DNA of 64,000 nucleotides from the NCBI GenBank assembly GCA_029259935.1, contig JAJDEH010000109.1, forward strand, positions 1 through 64,000, written 5' to 3'. The DNA is from Planctomycetota bacterium. GTDB taxonomy: Bacteria; Planctomycetota; Planctomycetia; Pirellulales; Pirellulaceae. The first letter of the stretch is position 1, and each line of letters starts with the position of its first letter. A model generated the notes under the pieces. It made no database searches. It had not been told where the DNA came from and saw nothing but the letters and a program-made list of their open reading frames with translations. Shown here in pieces: positions 26,701 through 35,479 of this stretch. The position numbers and the translations under genes are program-made.

Positions 26701-27417
26701 TCACTTGTCGCTCTTCGCCGCAGCTTTTTTCAGCGAAGTGAATTGAATATCGCGCAGCGCCGCTCCCGTATACCAACTGGCAATTCCGAGCGGCCGCACC
26801 GGTTCTTGTTCCCACCAGATATCGAACTTGCGATCGGTGAGCGGCACATTCACGATGTGTTCCTTGTCGACCCAAGCATCAATTCCTTTTTGCGTCACCC
26901 GCAGCCGAACGTGATACCACTGGTCTTTTTTGAATTCGACGAAGTCGGTGCTTTCATTTTCAATCGCGGCCAAGCCATCGACATTGGAAAGCCCCGTCAC
27001 GCCGCCGCCCCAGCCGCCAAGAATCAGCGTGCAATAACTCTTTTCGACGGGAAAGGTCAGCCCGCAAAAGAAATCGCCCCCCTCGGTCCGCTTGGCATCC
27101 AAGGAAATTTCGTAGTCGATCCGCGGCAGCTCTTTTTGATACGAGATGCCGGTGCCGGGATTGCCTTTGGGTAAGATGATTTCGCCATTCTTGACCGCCA
27201 CCTTGCCATGCTTTTCAAAGACAAACTTATCGATGACCTTCCAGCCGGCCAGATCCTTGCCGTTGAATAACTTGCGTGGCTTGTGGCTCTCCTTCTCTTT
27301 GGCGGGCTTGGCGGAGGGCTGAGATTCCGGTTCGCTCGCCAGGCCGAGACCGCCCGCGGTTAGCGAAACGCAAATCAAGACCGCGGCTTCCAGCAACCAT
27401 CGATTCGCGGACATCAT
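26701..27417 (-). CDS. Secreted DUF1080 / 3-keto-disaccharide hydrolase-like protein
   Basis: A 238-residue protein with a signal peptide (residues 1-27), then residues 40-235 matching DUF1080 (jelly-roll concanavalin-like fold): KLFNGKDLAGWKVIDKFVFE, IDYEISLDAKRTEGGDFFCGLTFP and IASWYTGAALRDIQF near the end. The family includes 3-keto-disaccharide hydrolases and carbohydrate-binding domains. ATG codons at 27417 and 27414 are adjacent, both behind GAGG. The upstream frame to 27609 overlaps the LarA-like gene. The stop of that gene at 27435 is 18 bases upstream, so the two are likely co-transcribed. Confidence 0.85.
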   Translation of the reverse strand: MMSANRWLLEAAVLICVSLTAGGLGLASEPESQPSAKPAKEKESHKPRKLFNGKDLAGWKVIDKFVFEKHGKVAVKNGEIILPKGNPGTGISYQKELPRIDYEISLDAKRTEGGDFFCGLTFPVEKSYCTLILGGWGGGVTGLSNVDGLAAIENESTDFVEFKKDQWYHVRLRVTQKGIDAWVDKEHIVNVPLTDRKFDIWWEQEPVRPLGIASWYTGAALRDIQFTSLKKAAAKSDK

Positions 27418-27434
27418 GAACCTCACTCTCAATT

Positions 27435-28724
27435 TCAAGCGGTCGACAACAGTTGTCCGAATTGCTGGACATCCGAAAGATTGCCCTGATCGTCGAATTG
27501 CAGCGAGCGCGGCTGCACGATGATTTCCAGATCGTCGCGCGTGCGGGCTTGTTCCAAGTAAGCCACCGAACATTCGACCTCGGCGACATCCAGCGTGTTG
27601 CGAATCCACAGAATTTCCGTGTCCGGCGGGTCGGTCAGCCCGACCGAAGGAAACGCATTGTCGATGACTTCACGATCCGTTGGATAATGGACCGGAGTCA
27701 TCGCCGCCGAGACGTGTCCGCCGGTGAGGCTATTGATACGCGTCGTTTCCGCATCCATCTGCTCGACCACCCGCGTCAAACAGAATTCGGCCATCCCGAT
27801 TCCACAGGCGTTGCCGTGCGTTTTTTCGGTCAGGCCGCGAATGATGATCCGGCGAACCTTGGGCCATTCATCGTCAGCCGGTCTGTGGTCCAGATACTTG
27901 CGGCCGACCACATTCGTATCCATTCCCGATCCGCTAATGTCCTTGCCGATTTCGTCGATCAGCAACAGGTCCGCCGTTTTGAAGGGCAGTTTGGGCATCC
28001 ATTGCCGGGCTTGAATCAGCAGTTCTTTTTCGCGTTCTTCAAATTCCTCGGGAGCGACGGCGGCGATCTTGGCCGTTTCGTCGTAGCCGTTTTCAACAAT
28101 CGCCACGCCGGCCACGATGCCACACCGCGACAGAACTTCGCGTCCCACGCTGCGCACAATCTGGCCAAAGTTATGGTCGATAATCGCGCGGTGATAGATT
28201 TTCGCGCCCGCATGTTTGCCCAAGCCGATCAGCATCATCTTCATCAAGCCGCTTTCGATATCGCCCACGAACCCGGTGTGCGGTTTGACCCGGCCGCACA
28301 CGACCACATGGTCGGCCTCGGACGCATGGCGATCGAAATGGACGGGAAACCCTTCCGCCGCCTGGCAGACAACGACGGTTTCCATGCTGGCGCGAATCGG
28401 ACAGCCGCAGAACTCCTCGGTGATTCCGTATCCTTCAATGATCTTGCGTTGGCCTTCCGCCACGCCGCCGCCGTGGCTGCCCATGGCGGGAACAATAAAC
28501 GGCTCGCCGCCGACGGTTTTGATGTGATCGACAATGGCCTTGATGATCAGATGGATGTTGGCAATTCCGCGACTGCCGGCGGTGATGGCCACGGACTGGC
28601 CGGGCTGGATCTTTTCGCCCAGCGACAGGCCGGCCAGTTGCGACTCCACTTCGCCCGCCACGTCGTCGACTCGCGGCCGCTCGAACTGTTGGCGAACTCG
28701 GAACATCAAGGGATAATCGGACAT
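27435..28724 (-). CDS. LarA/DUF2088-type protein (lactate-racemase-domain-like)
   Basis: A 429-residue protein. Residues about 45-95 (SVAITAGSRGIANIHLIIKAI, VPAMGSHGGG) and KPHTGFVGDIESGLMKM follow the LarA N-terminal pattern: the R of TAGSRG corresponds to the DxTRP loop, His of GSHG to the catalytic His, and Lys of GLMKM to the cofactor-binding Lys. LarA is a nickel-pincer-nucleotide lactate racemase, but this divergent relative has no established reaction. ATG 28724 (MSDYPLMF) is preferred; an ATG at 28739 adds five residues. No larB/C/E cofactor genes are present. It could be a sugar acid or hydroxy acid epimerase, which is inference. Confidence 0.7.
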   Translation of the reverse strand: MSDYPLMFRVRQQFERPRVDDVAGEVESQLAGLSLGEKIQPGQSVAITAGSRGIANIHLIIKAIVDHIKTVGGEPFIVPAMGSHGGGVAEGQRKIIEGYGITEEFCGCPIRASMETVVVCQAAEGFPVHFDRHASEADHVVVCGRVKPHTGFVGDIESGLMKMMLIGLGKHAGAKIYHRAIIDHNFGQIVRSVGREVLSRCGIVAGVAIVENGYDETAKIAAVAPEEFEEREKELLIQARQWMPKLPFKTADLLLIDEIGKDISGSGMDTNVVGRKYLDHRPADDEWPKVRRIIIRGLTEKTHGNACGIGMAEFCLTRVVEQMDAETTRINSLTGGHVSAAMTPVHYPTDREVIDNAFPSVGLTDPPDTEILWIRNTLDVAEVECSVAYLEQARTRDDLEIIVQPRSLQFDDQGNLSDVQQFGQLLSTA

Positions 28725-28817
28725 ACGGCAATCTCGCATATCAAGTGGGGAGGCGTCTTCTGGGCCGATTGTAACACCGATTGATGCAGCCGAGTAGCAG
28801 CAAAGCCCAGCATCACG

Positions 28818-28845
28818 TTCGCTTCAGCCGGCGAGGTGTTACACT
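28818..28845 (+). promoter_or_regulatory. Candidate promoter before the HExxH-LRR gene
   Basis: TTCGCT (28818-28823), 16 bases, then an extended -10 TG-t-TACACT ending at 28845, 42 bases before ATG 28887. The ribosome binding site GGGGAGAGG precedes the ATG. The -35 is imperfect. Confidence 0.35.
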
Positions 28846-28886
28846 AGAAATGCAGGGGTTCGACAATAACAGAGGGGAGAGGCACG

Positions 28887-30623
28887 ATGTGCCGGATCCA
28901 TCCAATCACCGCTCGGCGACTGATGTTCCCGGCGGAGCCGCGCTGTCGTGGCCCGCTGATGCTCGCGGCTATGTTTCTCGTTGTTGCTGTTGCCTACCTT
29001 CCAGCCAGCGGACAAGAGGCCGCCGTTGACCGCCGCGAAATCGACACCGACTTTCGCGAGCGACTCGAGCAACTGGCGGAGAAGTGTGACGAGCTTGAAC
29101 TGGAAAAGCAAGCCGCCGTCACGCGCGGCTGGTTTATCGAACGCGACCCCGGTCGTCAGTATCTGTTTTTGCCGTTTGCGACCGATTCGTCCAAGCCACC
29201 CGACGGGGCTGCCAAAGCCGTCAAATATTGGCACGAACACTTCCTACGCATTCGTCGCGGCCAAGCGGAAAAGCTTTTTGAACTGGCACGCCGCGCGCTC
29301 GAAGCGCACCAACCCCAAACGTCGTACCAGTTGCTTCACGAGGTGTTGCGTGAGGACCCGGGGCATAAAGAGACGCGGCGTATTTTGGGTCTCGGCACGA
29401 CAACACGCGGTCGTCCGCCCACCGCGCGGCCTTTACGAATCGTTCATCCAGACTATCGCTGGAGTTCGGGAAAACACTGGCGCGTCGTATCGAATCACTT
29501 TCAAATCAGCACGAACCATAGCGATCGCGAGGGTATCGAACTGGCCGAACGGTTGGAGCAAGTCTACTCGATTTGGAAGCAAGTCTTTTTCCGCTACTGG
29601 AGCGACGAAGACGCATTGGCTTACTGGTACGAGCGAGGCGGACCGACGGGGCGGTCGTCGAAAAATAAGCACCGCGTAGTCTTGTTCAAGGAACGTGGCG
29701 AATATGTGGCGGCTGTGTCGAAACGGGACCGGAAGTATGCGATTTCCGACGGTATCTATTTGTATGGCGACAAAATGTCACTGTTTCATGCCGACGAGTC
29801 GACGGCCGTTCCCACTTGGATCCACGAGACGACTCATCAACTGTTCCAGGAAATAGGGGACCGCGACAAGAATGTGGGTGCCAAGGACAACTTCTGGATC
29901 ATTGAAGGAGTCGCGCTCTACATGGAGTCGCTGACAGAGCGCGACGGATACTTTACGCTCGGCGGATTCGACGCGCGGCGACTACAGTACGCACGCCACG
30001 CGTCGAACAGTTTGGGCCAATATGTTCCCTTGGCTGAACTTGTGAAGTTGGGCCGCGAGGACGTGTTGAAGAAACAGGATGAGATTCAACGACTTTACGG
30101 CCAAGCCGCCGGACTTGCCCACTTTCTAATGGATGACCAGCAAGCCAAGTATCGCGAGGCGTTGCTGGAGTATTTGCAATTGCTCTACTCGGGCCGCGAA
30201 CGGGCCGATTCACTTACCAAGATCACCGGAGTCGAATTGAATGAACTCGACCGGCAGTACGGCAACTACCTGAACGTGCGGGATCAACAACTGCTGCGCT
30301 ATCTTACTCCTCCACCGCACGTCCAAGTATTGCTGTTAGGAGGAACGGACGTCACCGACGCGGGAATGGCCGCTCTGCAAAAGCACACGGATCTTGAAAT
30401 CCTAAGTCTGGCAAATACCAAAGTGACCGATCAGGGGTTGGCAAATTTGTCACACTTGAAAAAACTGAATACCTTATTGCTCGCGGGAACCAAGGTGTCG
30501 GACGCCGGACTCCGGCACTTAACGGGTCTCAAACAGCTACAAGTGCTCGACCTGCAGGCAACCCGCGTCACCGAAGCCGGCCGGCGAGCGCTCGAAAAGA
30601 ACCTACCCAACCTCGAAGAATAG
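28887..30623 (+). CDS. Secreted HExxH (DUF1570-like) protein with C-terminal leucine-rich repeats
   Basis: A 578-residue protein with a signal-anchor (residues 23-42, cleavage near SGQ). Residues about 50-130 are charged and helical. His313-Glu-Thr-Thr-His317 (WIHETTHQLFQEIG) is a zinc HExxH site and Glu340 in WIIEGVALYMESL is placed as the third ligand of a gluzincin, as in DUF1570 proteins. The last 110 residues are four to five leucine-rich repeats (DAGMAALQKHTDLEILSLAN, then DQGLANLSHLKKLNTLLLAG). A periplasmic metallopeptidase with an LRR recognition tail is suggested. The closely spaced creatininase gene (28-base gap) may be co-transcribed. Substrate unknown. Confidence 0.78.
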   Translation: MCRIHPITARRLMFPAEPRCRGPLMLAAMFLVVAVAYLPASGQEAAVDRREIDTDFRERLEQLAEKCDELELEKQAAVTRGWFIERDPGRQYLFLPFATDSSKPPDGAAKAVKYWHEHFLRIRRGQAEKLFELARRALEAHQPQTSYQLLHEVLREDPGHKETRRILGLGTTTRGRPPTARPLRIVHPDYRWSSGKHWRVVSNHFQISTNHSDREGIELAERLEQVYSIWKQVFFRYWSDEDALAYWYERGGPTGRSSKNKHRVVLFKERGEYVAAVSKRDRKYAISDGIYLYGDKMSLFHADESTAVPTWIHETTHQLFQEIGDRDKNVGAKDNFWIIEGVALYMESLTERDGYFTLGGFDARRLQYARHASNSLGQYVPLAELVKLGREDVLKKQDEIQRLYGQAAGLAHFLMDDQQAKYREALLEYLQLLYSGRERADSLTKITGVELNELDRQYGNYLNVRDQQLLRYLTPPPHVQVLLLGGTDVTDAGMAALQKHTDLEILSLANTKVTDQGLANLSHLKKLNTLLLAGTKVSDAGLRHLTGLKQLQVLDLQATRVTEAGRRALEKNLPNLEE

Positions 30624-30650
30624 AACCATTTATCTGAAATCACGAATCTG

Positions 30651-31430
30651 ATGCGACCTTGGAACCTGGCCGAAACCAACTATACCTACACTAAACAGAA
30701 TCAATACGAAGTCGCCGTGCTGCCGCTAGGCGCGACGGAACCGCACAATCTGCATTTGCCGTATAGCACCGACACGATTGAAGGCACCAAGATCGGCGAA
30801 GCGATTTGCGAGGCAGCTCATGGCCAGGGCGCGAAGGTCGTACTGCTGCCCACCATTCCCTACGGCACCGAAACGAACATGCGCAAGCTGCCGTTGGCCT
30901 TGAACCTCAACCCGTCGACGCTGAACCAAATCATTACCGACCTGGTGGCGTCGCTGGTGGAAAGCGGCATACAAAAGATCTTGCTGCTTAACAGTCACGG
31001 CGGCAACGATTTTAAGCCGCTGCTGCGCGAGCTGTCTGGCAAAACGCCGGCCCAGTTGTTCCTTTGCAATTGGTACCAAATGGTCCGCGACGTCTACCAC
31101 GAGATTTTCGAGAATCCCGACGACCACGCGGGCGAGATGGAAACGTCGCTGGTGCTCAGCTTCGCCCCCGATCTGATCCTCCGCAACGCGGACGGCTCGC
31201 TGGCGGCGGACGATGGCGAAACCGCTTCTTCGCGGTTCGAAGCCGTCAACCAAGGCTGGGTCTCGATCACACGCCCTTGGCACTTGCTAACGACCAACAG
31301 CGGATCGGGCAATCCTCACGCCGCCTCGGCGGAAAAGGGTCGCCAAGTAACGCAGCTTATCGTCGACCGCTTGGGCACATTCTTGGTCGAACTGTCGAAC
31401 TCGAAACTAGACGAGAAGTTTCCGTTTTAA
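30651..31430 (+). CDS. Creatininase-family amidohydrolase
   Basis: A 259-residue cytoplasmic protein. AVLPLGATEPHNLHLPYSTD, with Glu and His as metal ligands, LLNSHGGND with the conserved His, and GHAGEMETSL-like DDHAGEMETSLVLSF in the middle match the creatininase family (creatinine amidohydrolase, MftE, FAPy deformylase). Family members cut amide bonds using two metals. The native substrate is not readable. It starts 28 bases after the LRR gene and is convergent with the DUF1501 gene, 20 bases away. Confidence 0.87.
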   Translation: MRPWNLAETNYTYTKQNQYEVAVLPLGATEPHNLHLPYSTDTIEGTKIGEAICEAAHGQGAKVVLLPTIPYGTETNMRKLPLALNLNPSTLNQIITDLVASLVESGIQKILLLNSHGGNDFKPLLRELSGKTPAQLFLCNWYQMVRDVYHEIFENPDDHAGEMETSLVLSFAPDLILRNADGSLAADDGETASSRFEAVNQGWVSITRPWHLLTTNSGSGNPHAASAEKGRQVTQLIVDRLGTFLVELSNSKLDEKFPF

Positions 31431-31450
31431 TCGCGGCCCTCGATCAAAAA

Positions 31451-32872
31451 CTAAAGCATCACGTTCATGATCGGTTTGCCCCCGATCACGAGGGGCCGAT
31501 TGTGGCGGTCGTGGATTTCCGACGCCGGGTCGATGCCCATCAGATGGTAAATCGTGGCCGCGAGATCTTCCGGCTTGACCGGGTGTTCGTCGGGGTACAT
31601 CGCTTGCGAATCGGATTTGCCGTAAACGTATCCGCCCTTGACGCCGCCACCGGCCAACAGTGTCGTGTAACATTGGGGCCAGTGGTCGCGGCTTTCGTTC
31701 TTGTTGATCTTTGGCGTGCGCCCGAATTCGCCCATCCAAACGACCAGCGTTTCTTCGAACAATCCTCGCGCCCGCAAATCGTCAAGCAGCGCCGGCAAAG
31801 TTTGGTCGGTGATCGGCAGGTGGTAGTTGTTGACGATCTTATACATCCGCGTGTTGTCGAATCCGTGGGTATCCCAACCGCCGGATCCGATCTTGCGGCC
31901 GCCAATCGAATTGGAAAAGTAAACGGTGACGAACTTCACACCCGCCTCGACCAACCGCCGCGCGAGCAGGCAACCTTGCCCGTACGTCGTGTGGCCGTAG
32001 CGTTCGCGAACATGATCGGGCTCGGACGAAATATCGAACGCCCGGCGAACACGATCGGACGTAAGCATCGAGATGGCTTTTTCGTAATACTGGTCGAAGC
32101 CCCGCGCCTCGCCGGAGAATTCAAGCAGCCGAGATTGACGGTCGATCAGCTTCATCATTTCGCGGCGCTGCTGTAATCGATTGAGTGATAGGTTGTTGGG
32201 CAAACTCAACTCTGGCAATCTGAAGTTGGGGCTGTTGGGATCCTCCAAAAACAGCAACGGGTCGTGGGCCTTGCCCAGAAAACTGGCGTGTTGAGCTGGC
32301 ACGATCGAACCGTCGCGGATGACGTGCGGATAGGCGACAAACGTCGGCATGCCACGACCGCTGGGAGCGAGATGATCGACCACGCTGCCATAGGCCGGAT
32401 ACAAATCGAGCGAATCGCGCAGCCGCTGATCGTCGCTGGGCGGCTCGTGGCCGCTGAGTGCATAGTAGCCAGCCGAGGCGTGGTTCTTCATCTTGTGAGT
32501 CATGGTGCGAATCAGCGCCACTTGATCCATTCGCTTGGCCATCTCGGGAAGTAGTTCGCAGACTTCAATGCCGGGCGCTCGGGATGGAATCGGTCGATAA
32601 GGACTACGCACGCCGTCGGGTGCCTCCGGCTTCATGTCGAACGTATCGATTTGACTGGGTCCGCCCCACTGGAACAGGAAGATCACCGACTTGGCTCGGG
32701 GCTTGATCGTGGCGCGCTGTTGGTCGGCGTGTAACAGCCGGGTGGAATTCAAGCCCAGTAACCCGGCGACTCCGGCCTTCAAAAGCGTTCGCCGCGCCAT
32801 TCGTGAGGGGCTGAACGAACAGGGCTCGCTTTGAACTACCGTGGAAGGGCTCTGCATGACAACAGCACTCAT
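31451..32872 (-). CDS. DUF1501 secreted protein, fourth copy, coupled to DUF1549/1553
   Basis: A 473-residue protein with leader PSRMARRTLLKAGVAGLLGL (residues 22-41), a twin-arginine-like signal. VIFLFQWGGPSQIDTFDMKPEA and WMGEFGRTPKINKNESRDHWPQ carry the DUF1501 core. The start ATG 32872 overlaps the TGA of the upstream DUF1549 gene (ATGA), so translation is coupled; the open frame reaches 33187 but would overlap that gene by 300 bases. A later in-frame ATG 32857 is possible. In planctomycetes this pair is near-universal and is thought to form a secreted redox-linked complex of unknown substrate. Confidence 0.9.
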   Translation of the reverse strand: MSAVVMQSPSTVVQSEPCSFSPSRMARRTLLKAGVAGLLGLNSTRLLHADQQRATIKPRAKSVIFLFQWGGPSQIDTFDMKPEAPDGVRSPYRPIPSRAPGIEVCELLPEMAKRMDQVALIRTMTHKMKNHASAGYYALSGHEPPSDDQRLRDSLDLYPAYGSVVDHLAPSGRGMPTFVAYPHVIRDGSIVPAQHASFLGKAHDPLLFLEDPNSPNFRLPELSLPNNLSLNRLQQRREMMKLIDRQSRLLEFSGEARGFDQYYEKAISMLTSDRVRRAFDISSEPDHVRERYGHTTYGQGCLLARRLVEAGVKFVTVYFSNSIGGRKIGSGGWDTHGFDNTRMYKIVNNYHLPITDQTLPALLDDLRARGLFEETLVVWMGEFGRTPKINKNESRDHWPQCYTTLLAGGGVKGGYVYGKSDSQAMYPDEHPVKPEDLAATIYHLMGIDPASEIHDRHNRPLVIGGKPIMNVML

Positions 32873-35139
32873 CTTCGAAAGATAAACTCTTTGGCGTTCA
32901 ACAAGGCCCAAGCCAAATCCTGCACGGCGGCGAACCGTTCCCCATGTCGCGTACCAGCCTCCGACGAAACGCCGGTCAACATTCGCTTGGCGGCTTGTAA
33001 TTCGTCGTTGCTCGGCGGTCGGCTTAGCGCGGTCCAAAATAACTCCGTGATCAGCTCGCCATCCGACTGGCAACGGTTTACCAGCGTTTCTAGCCGGTTG
33101 CCCAATTCGCCCAGCCGCTGATTGAGTCCTGCGCCGCTGATGAACACGAACGCCTGTTTCAGTGTCGTTTCGTTCGACCGCTCGCACTCGCAGGCCAATT
33201 GCCGCTCGGGCTTTCCAAACGTCACCAGAAAACGGTCTCCGTCGGCTGGCGGCTTACTGCGGCGGCGCACCTTTCGCACTCCGGGAATCTGTACGGCTCG
33301 CATTCCACGTGGGTAGCCATTGAATTCAGCCGGCGCGTCGAGGACCTGACTTTGAGCATCGAGAAGCACTTCGGCCGGCAAGCGGCGGACGATCGCGTGA
33401 GAAAAATTCGATTCGTCATCGGCGTTGGTTTCGTTGGGCTCGGACGAAAGCTGATACACCCGTGAATTCAGAATTCGCCGCACGAGGTGACGCAAATCAA
33501 AGTCATGCTCGACGAAGTCCCGCGCCAGCGCATCCAGCAGCGGGGGATTCACCGCGGGATTCGTTACGCGAAAATCGTCGATCGGCTCGACCAAACCGCG
33601 GCCCATCAGGTGATACCAAATGAAGTTGGCCTGCGATTTGGCGAACAAGTCATTGTCGGGCGCGGTAAGCCACTCGGCCAGTGACTTGAGGCGGTCGTCA
33701 TCCGAACCGGATTCCAGAATTCGATCGCCCAGTAACTTCGGCGGCGCGGTGGCACCTGTTTCAGGATGGGTGACTTCGCCACTGTCTTTGACAAGTACGA
33801 TTTGCTCGCCATTGAACTCGTTCTTGTCGAGCTTGTCTTGCCGCTTGTTGTCGACGAGCTTGTAATCCAGTCTTGCAAATAGTGCGGCCCACGAATAGTA
33901 GTCATCCTGCGTCCAGCGGCCGAAGGGGTGGTTATGACATTTCGCGCACTGCATTCGCGTTCCCAGGAACAGGCGGGCGGTCGTTTCGCCACGTGTCAGC
34001 GGGTCGCGATTCGCACGCCAAAAATTCGCCGGCGGAATTTTATACGTGCTGCCCTCGCCCAAGATCAACTCTCGCACGAACTGGTCCACTGGCTTGCCTT
34101 GCAAGATGTCGTCGCGAATCCAAGCGTGGAAGACTTCGACGCCTTTCGGGTCGAGTACCTTTTCTTCGTTGCGAAGAATATCCGACCACTTCAGCGCCCA
34201 CAAATCGGCGAATTCCGTTCGTTCGAGCAGGGCGTCGATCAATTCGGCTCGCTTGTTCGATCGCGTGTCCGCCACGAATCGCCGCGCCTCGTCGGCTGTC
34301 GGAAGCATCCCGATGGCGTCGAGGTACACGCGGCGCACGAAAACATGATCGTCGCACTTCTTGGACGGATTGACCCGTAAAGTGCGGAGCTTGGCAAAAG
34401 TCAGGTCGTCGATATAGTTGTTCGCGGGCGGATCGCTCCACTCAAAATCAGTTCGTGCTGGAATGAACGCCAATTGCACGGAGACCTGTTGATTCAGAAA
34501 CCGAACCATGACGGTCGTTTCGCCAAACGACTTGCGGGCCACCAACCCGAAATGATCCGCGTCGGCATTCAGATTAGTCGTTTCGTAGACCGCTAATCTA
34601 GTAACGTCGCGCCGATGGCCGTCGCTAAAATGTGCGGTCACCTTTAATTGAACCTCGGCCTCTGGGTCGATTACAACCTGCGCGCGGGGCGTGACTTCGA
34701 TGCGTTTCAAACCCGGTGTGTTATCGCCCGGCCCGGGAGCTCCGTCCGCCAACCATTCGTGAAGGATACGGTACTCGAGCGAATTGCGTCGAAAGCGAAC
34801 ACCCCCTTCGTGCGCGAGTTCACCCGCCGGCTTCCTCAGAATCAAGCTGCGTTCCGGAGTAAGTCGATCGACGCGCCGACCGCCGCTATCGCGAACCAGC
34901 CACCGGTAATCGAATTCCGCCTTCTGACCACGTAGCGACAGTCGAAAACCGCCCTTTCCATTCTGATTGCCGTGGCATGTTCCGGCGTTACAGCCTGCCT
35001 TGGACAGCACGGCCATCACGTCGATCTCAAATGTCGGTTGAGCGGACAAGGCGTCGACGGGTAACCCGGTGGCGGTCCCCACCGCAAGCAGCAGCACGAT
35101 CGCGTTTCGCGGCAATTGGAAGCAAAGGCGAGTGTGCAT
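32869..35139 (-). CDS. PSCyt/DUF1549-DUF1553 secreted protein with haem-like CxnCH motifs
   Basis: A 756-residue protein with a signal peptide (residues 1-32). Cys50-x4-Cys55-His56 (GCNAGTCHG) lies in the conserved start of this class (LSKAGCNAGxCHGNxNGKGGF), which has a five-spaced cysteine pair. An Ig-like segment follows around residues 130-215. DUF1549 spans about 230-440 and contains CAKCHNHPFGRW near residue 397, a classical CxxCH. DUF1553 fills the C-terminal third (FIWYHLMGRGLVEPIDDFR, RLPAEVLLDAQSQVL, WALLNAKEFIFRR). It is probably secreted and binds haem. The following DUF1501 gene is translationally coupled. Confidence 0.88.
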   Translation of the reverse strand: MHTRLCFQLPRNAIVLLLAVGTATGLPVDALSAQPTFEIDVMAVLSKAGCNAGTCHGNQNGKGGFRLSLRGQKAEFDYRWLVRDSGGRRVDRLTPERSLILRKPAGELAHEGGVRFRRNSLEYRILHEWLADGAPGPGDNTPGLKRIEVTPRAQVVIDPEAEVQLKVTAHFSDGHRRDVTRLAVYETTNLNADADHFGLVARKSFGETTVMVRFLNQQVSVQLAFIPARTDFEWSDPPANNYIDDLTFAKLRTLRVNPSKKCDDHVFVRRVYLDAIGMLPTADEARRFVADTRSNKRAELIDALLERTEFADLWALKWSDILRNEEKVLDPKGVEVFHAWIRDDILQGKPVDQFVRELILGEGSTYKIPPANFWRANRDPLTRGETTARLFLGTRMQCAKCHNHPFGRWTQDDYYSWAALFARLDYKLVDNKRQDKLDKNEFNGEQIVLVKDSGEVTHPETGATAPPKLLGDRILESGSDDDRLKSLAEWLTAPDNDLFAKSQANFIWYHLMGRGLVEPIDDFRVTNPAVNPPLLDALARDFVEHDFDLRHLVRRILNSRVYQLSSEPNETNADDESNFSHAIVRRLPAEVLLDAQSQVLDAPAEFNGYPRGMRAVQIPGVRKVRRRSKPPADGDRFLVTFGKPERQLACECERSNETTLKQAFVFISGAGLNQRLGELGNRLETLVNRCQSDGELITELFWTALSRPPSNDELQAAKRMLTGVSSEAGTRHGERFAAVQDLAWALLNAKEFIFRR

Positions 35140-35224
35140 CGGTGGTAACTCGATTAAGCCCGGGCTGAGTTTGGCGGTCTGTTTGGAGGCTCGCCGCTCG
35201 GAGGATTACGGGTGCGACAAGAAC

Positions 35225-35253
35225 AGTATCAGCGAAAGGCGGCGTCGGTTCAA
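35225..35253 (-). promoter_or_regulatory. Sigma-70-like promoter for the DUF1549-DUF1501 operon
   Basis: On the reverse strand TTGAAC (35253-35248), a 17-base spacer and GATACT (35230-35225) form a good promoter, 85 bases before ATG 35139. Confidence 0.5.
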
Positions 35254-35359
35254 CGGCGCACCGTTTTCATGACGGCCCTTGCCTGCCGTCTGCAATGGTG
35301 GGTCTTGCCAAATGTTGGAAACGTGGAATCTGGCCCAGAATCCATTGCGGTATCGTATC

Positions 35360-35388
35360 TTGACGCCTCATGTTGGTGATATTATGAA
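35360..35388 (+). promoter_or_regulatory. Sigma-70-like promoter for the isoaspartyl peptidase gene
   Basis: TTGACG (35360-35365), exactly 17 bases, TATGAA (35383-35388). A well-formed promoter in the 340-base gap between divergent genes, which also holds the reverse promoter at 35225-35253. Confidence 0.6.
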
Positions 35389-35430
35389 ACGTACTCTAAC
35401 GTTTCGATGAACGCGACGGTTGATGTCGCG
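35387..35430 (+). promoter_or_regulatory. Operator-like palindrome and leader hairpin
   Basis: AAACGT-actcta-ACGTTT (35387-35404) is a perfect 6-6-6 palindrome over the expected transcription start. CGCGAC-ggttgat-GTCGCG (35412-35430) follows as a hairpin in the leader. A repressor site plus a structured leader is inferred; no nearby regulator gene is an obvious match. Confidence 0.4.
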
Positions 35431-35479
35431 ATGGTTGGCGTCACATCGCTTAACGGCGTGGAAAGGTCTTGTCGTGATC

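Noticed and set aside
27453..28784. 443-residue forward open frame antisense to the LarA-like gene
   Set aside because: The reverse strand has recognisable LarA motifs and the forward product is shadow-like (His, Asp, Arg rich).
35420..35479. TTG 35420 or ATG 35423 as start of the glycosylasparaginase-type protein
   Set aside because: The extra residues lie in a promoter leader with a hairpin and the family starts at the MKAIASHNG strand.
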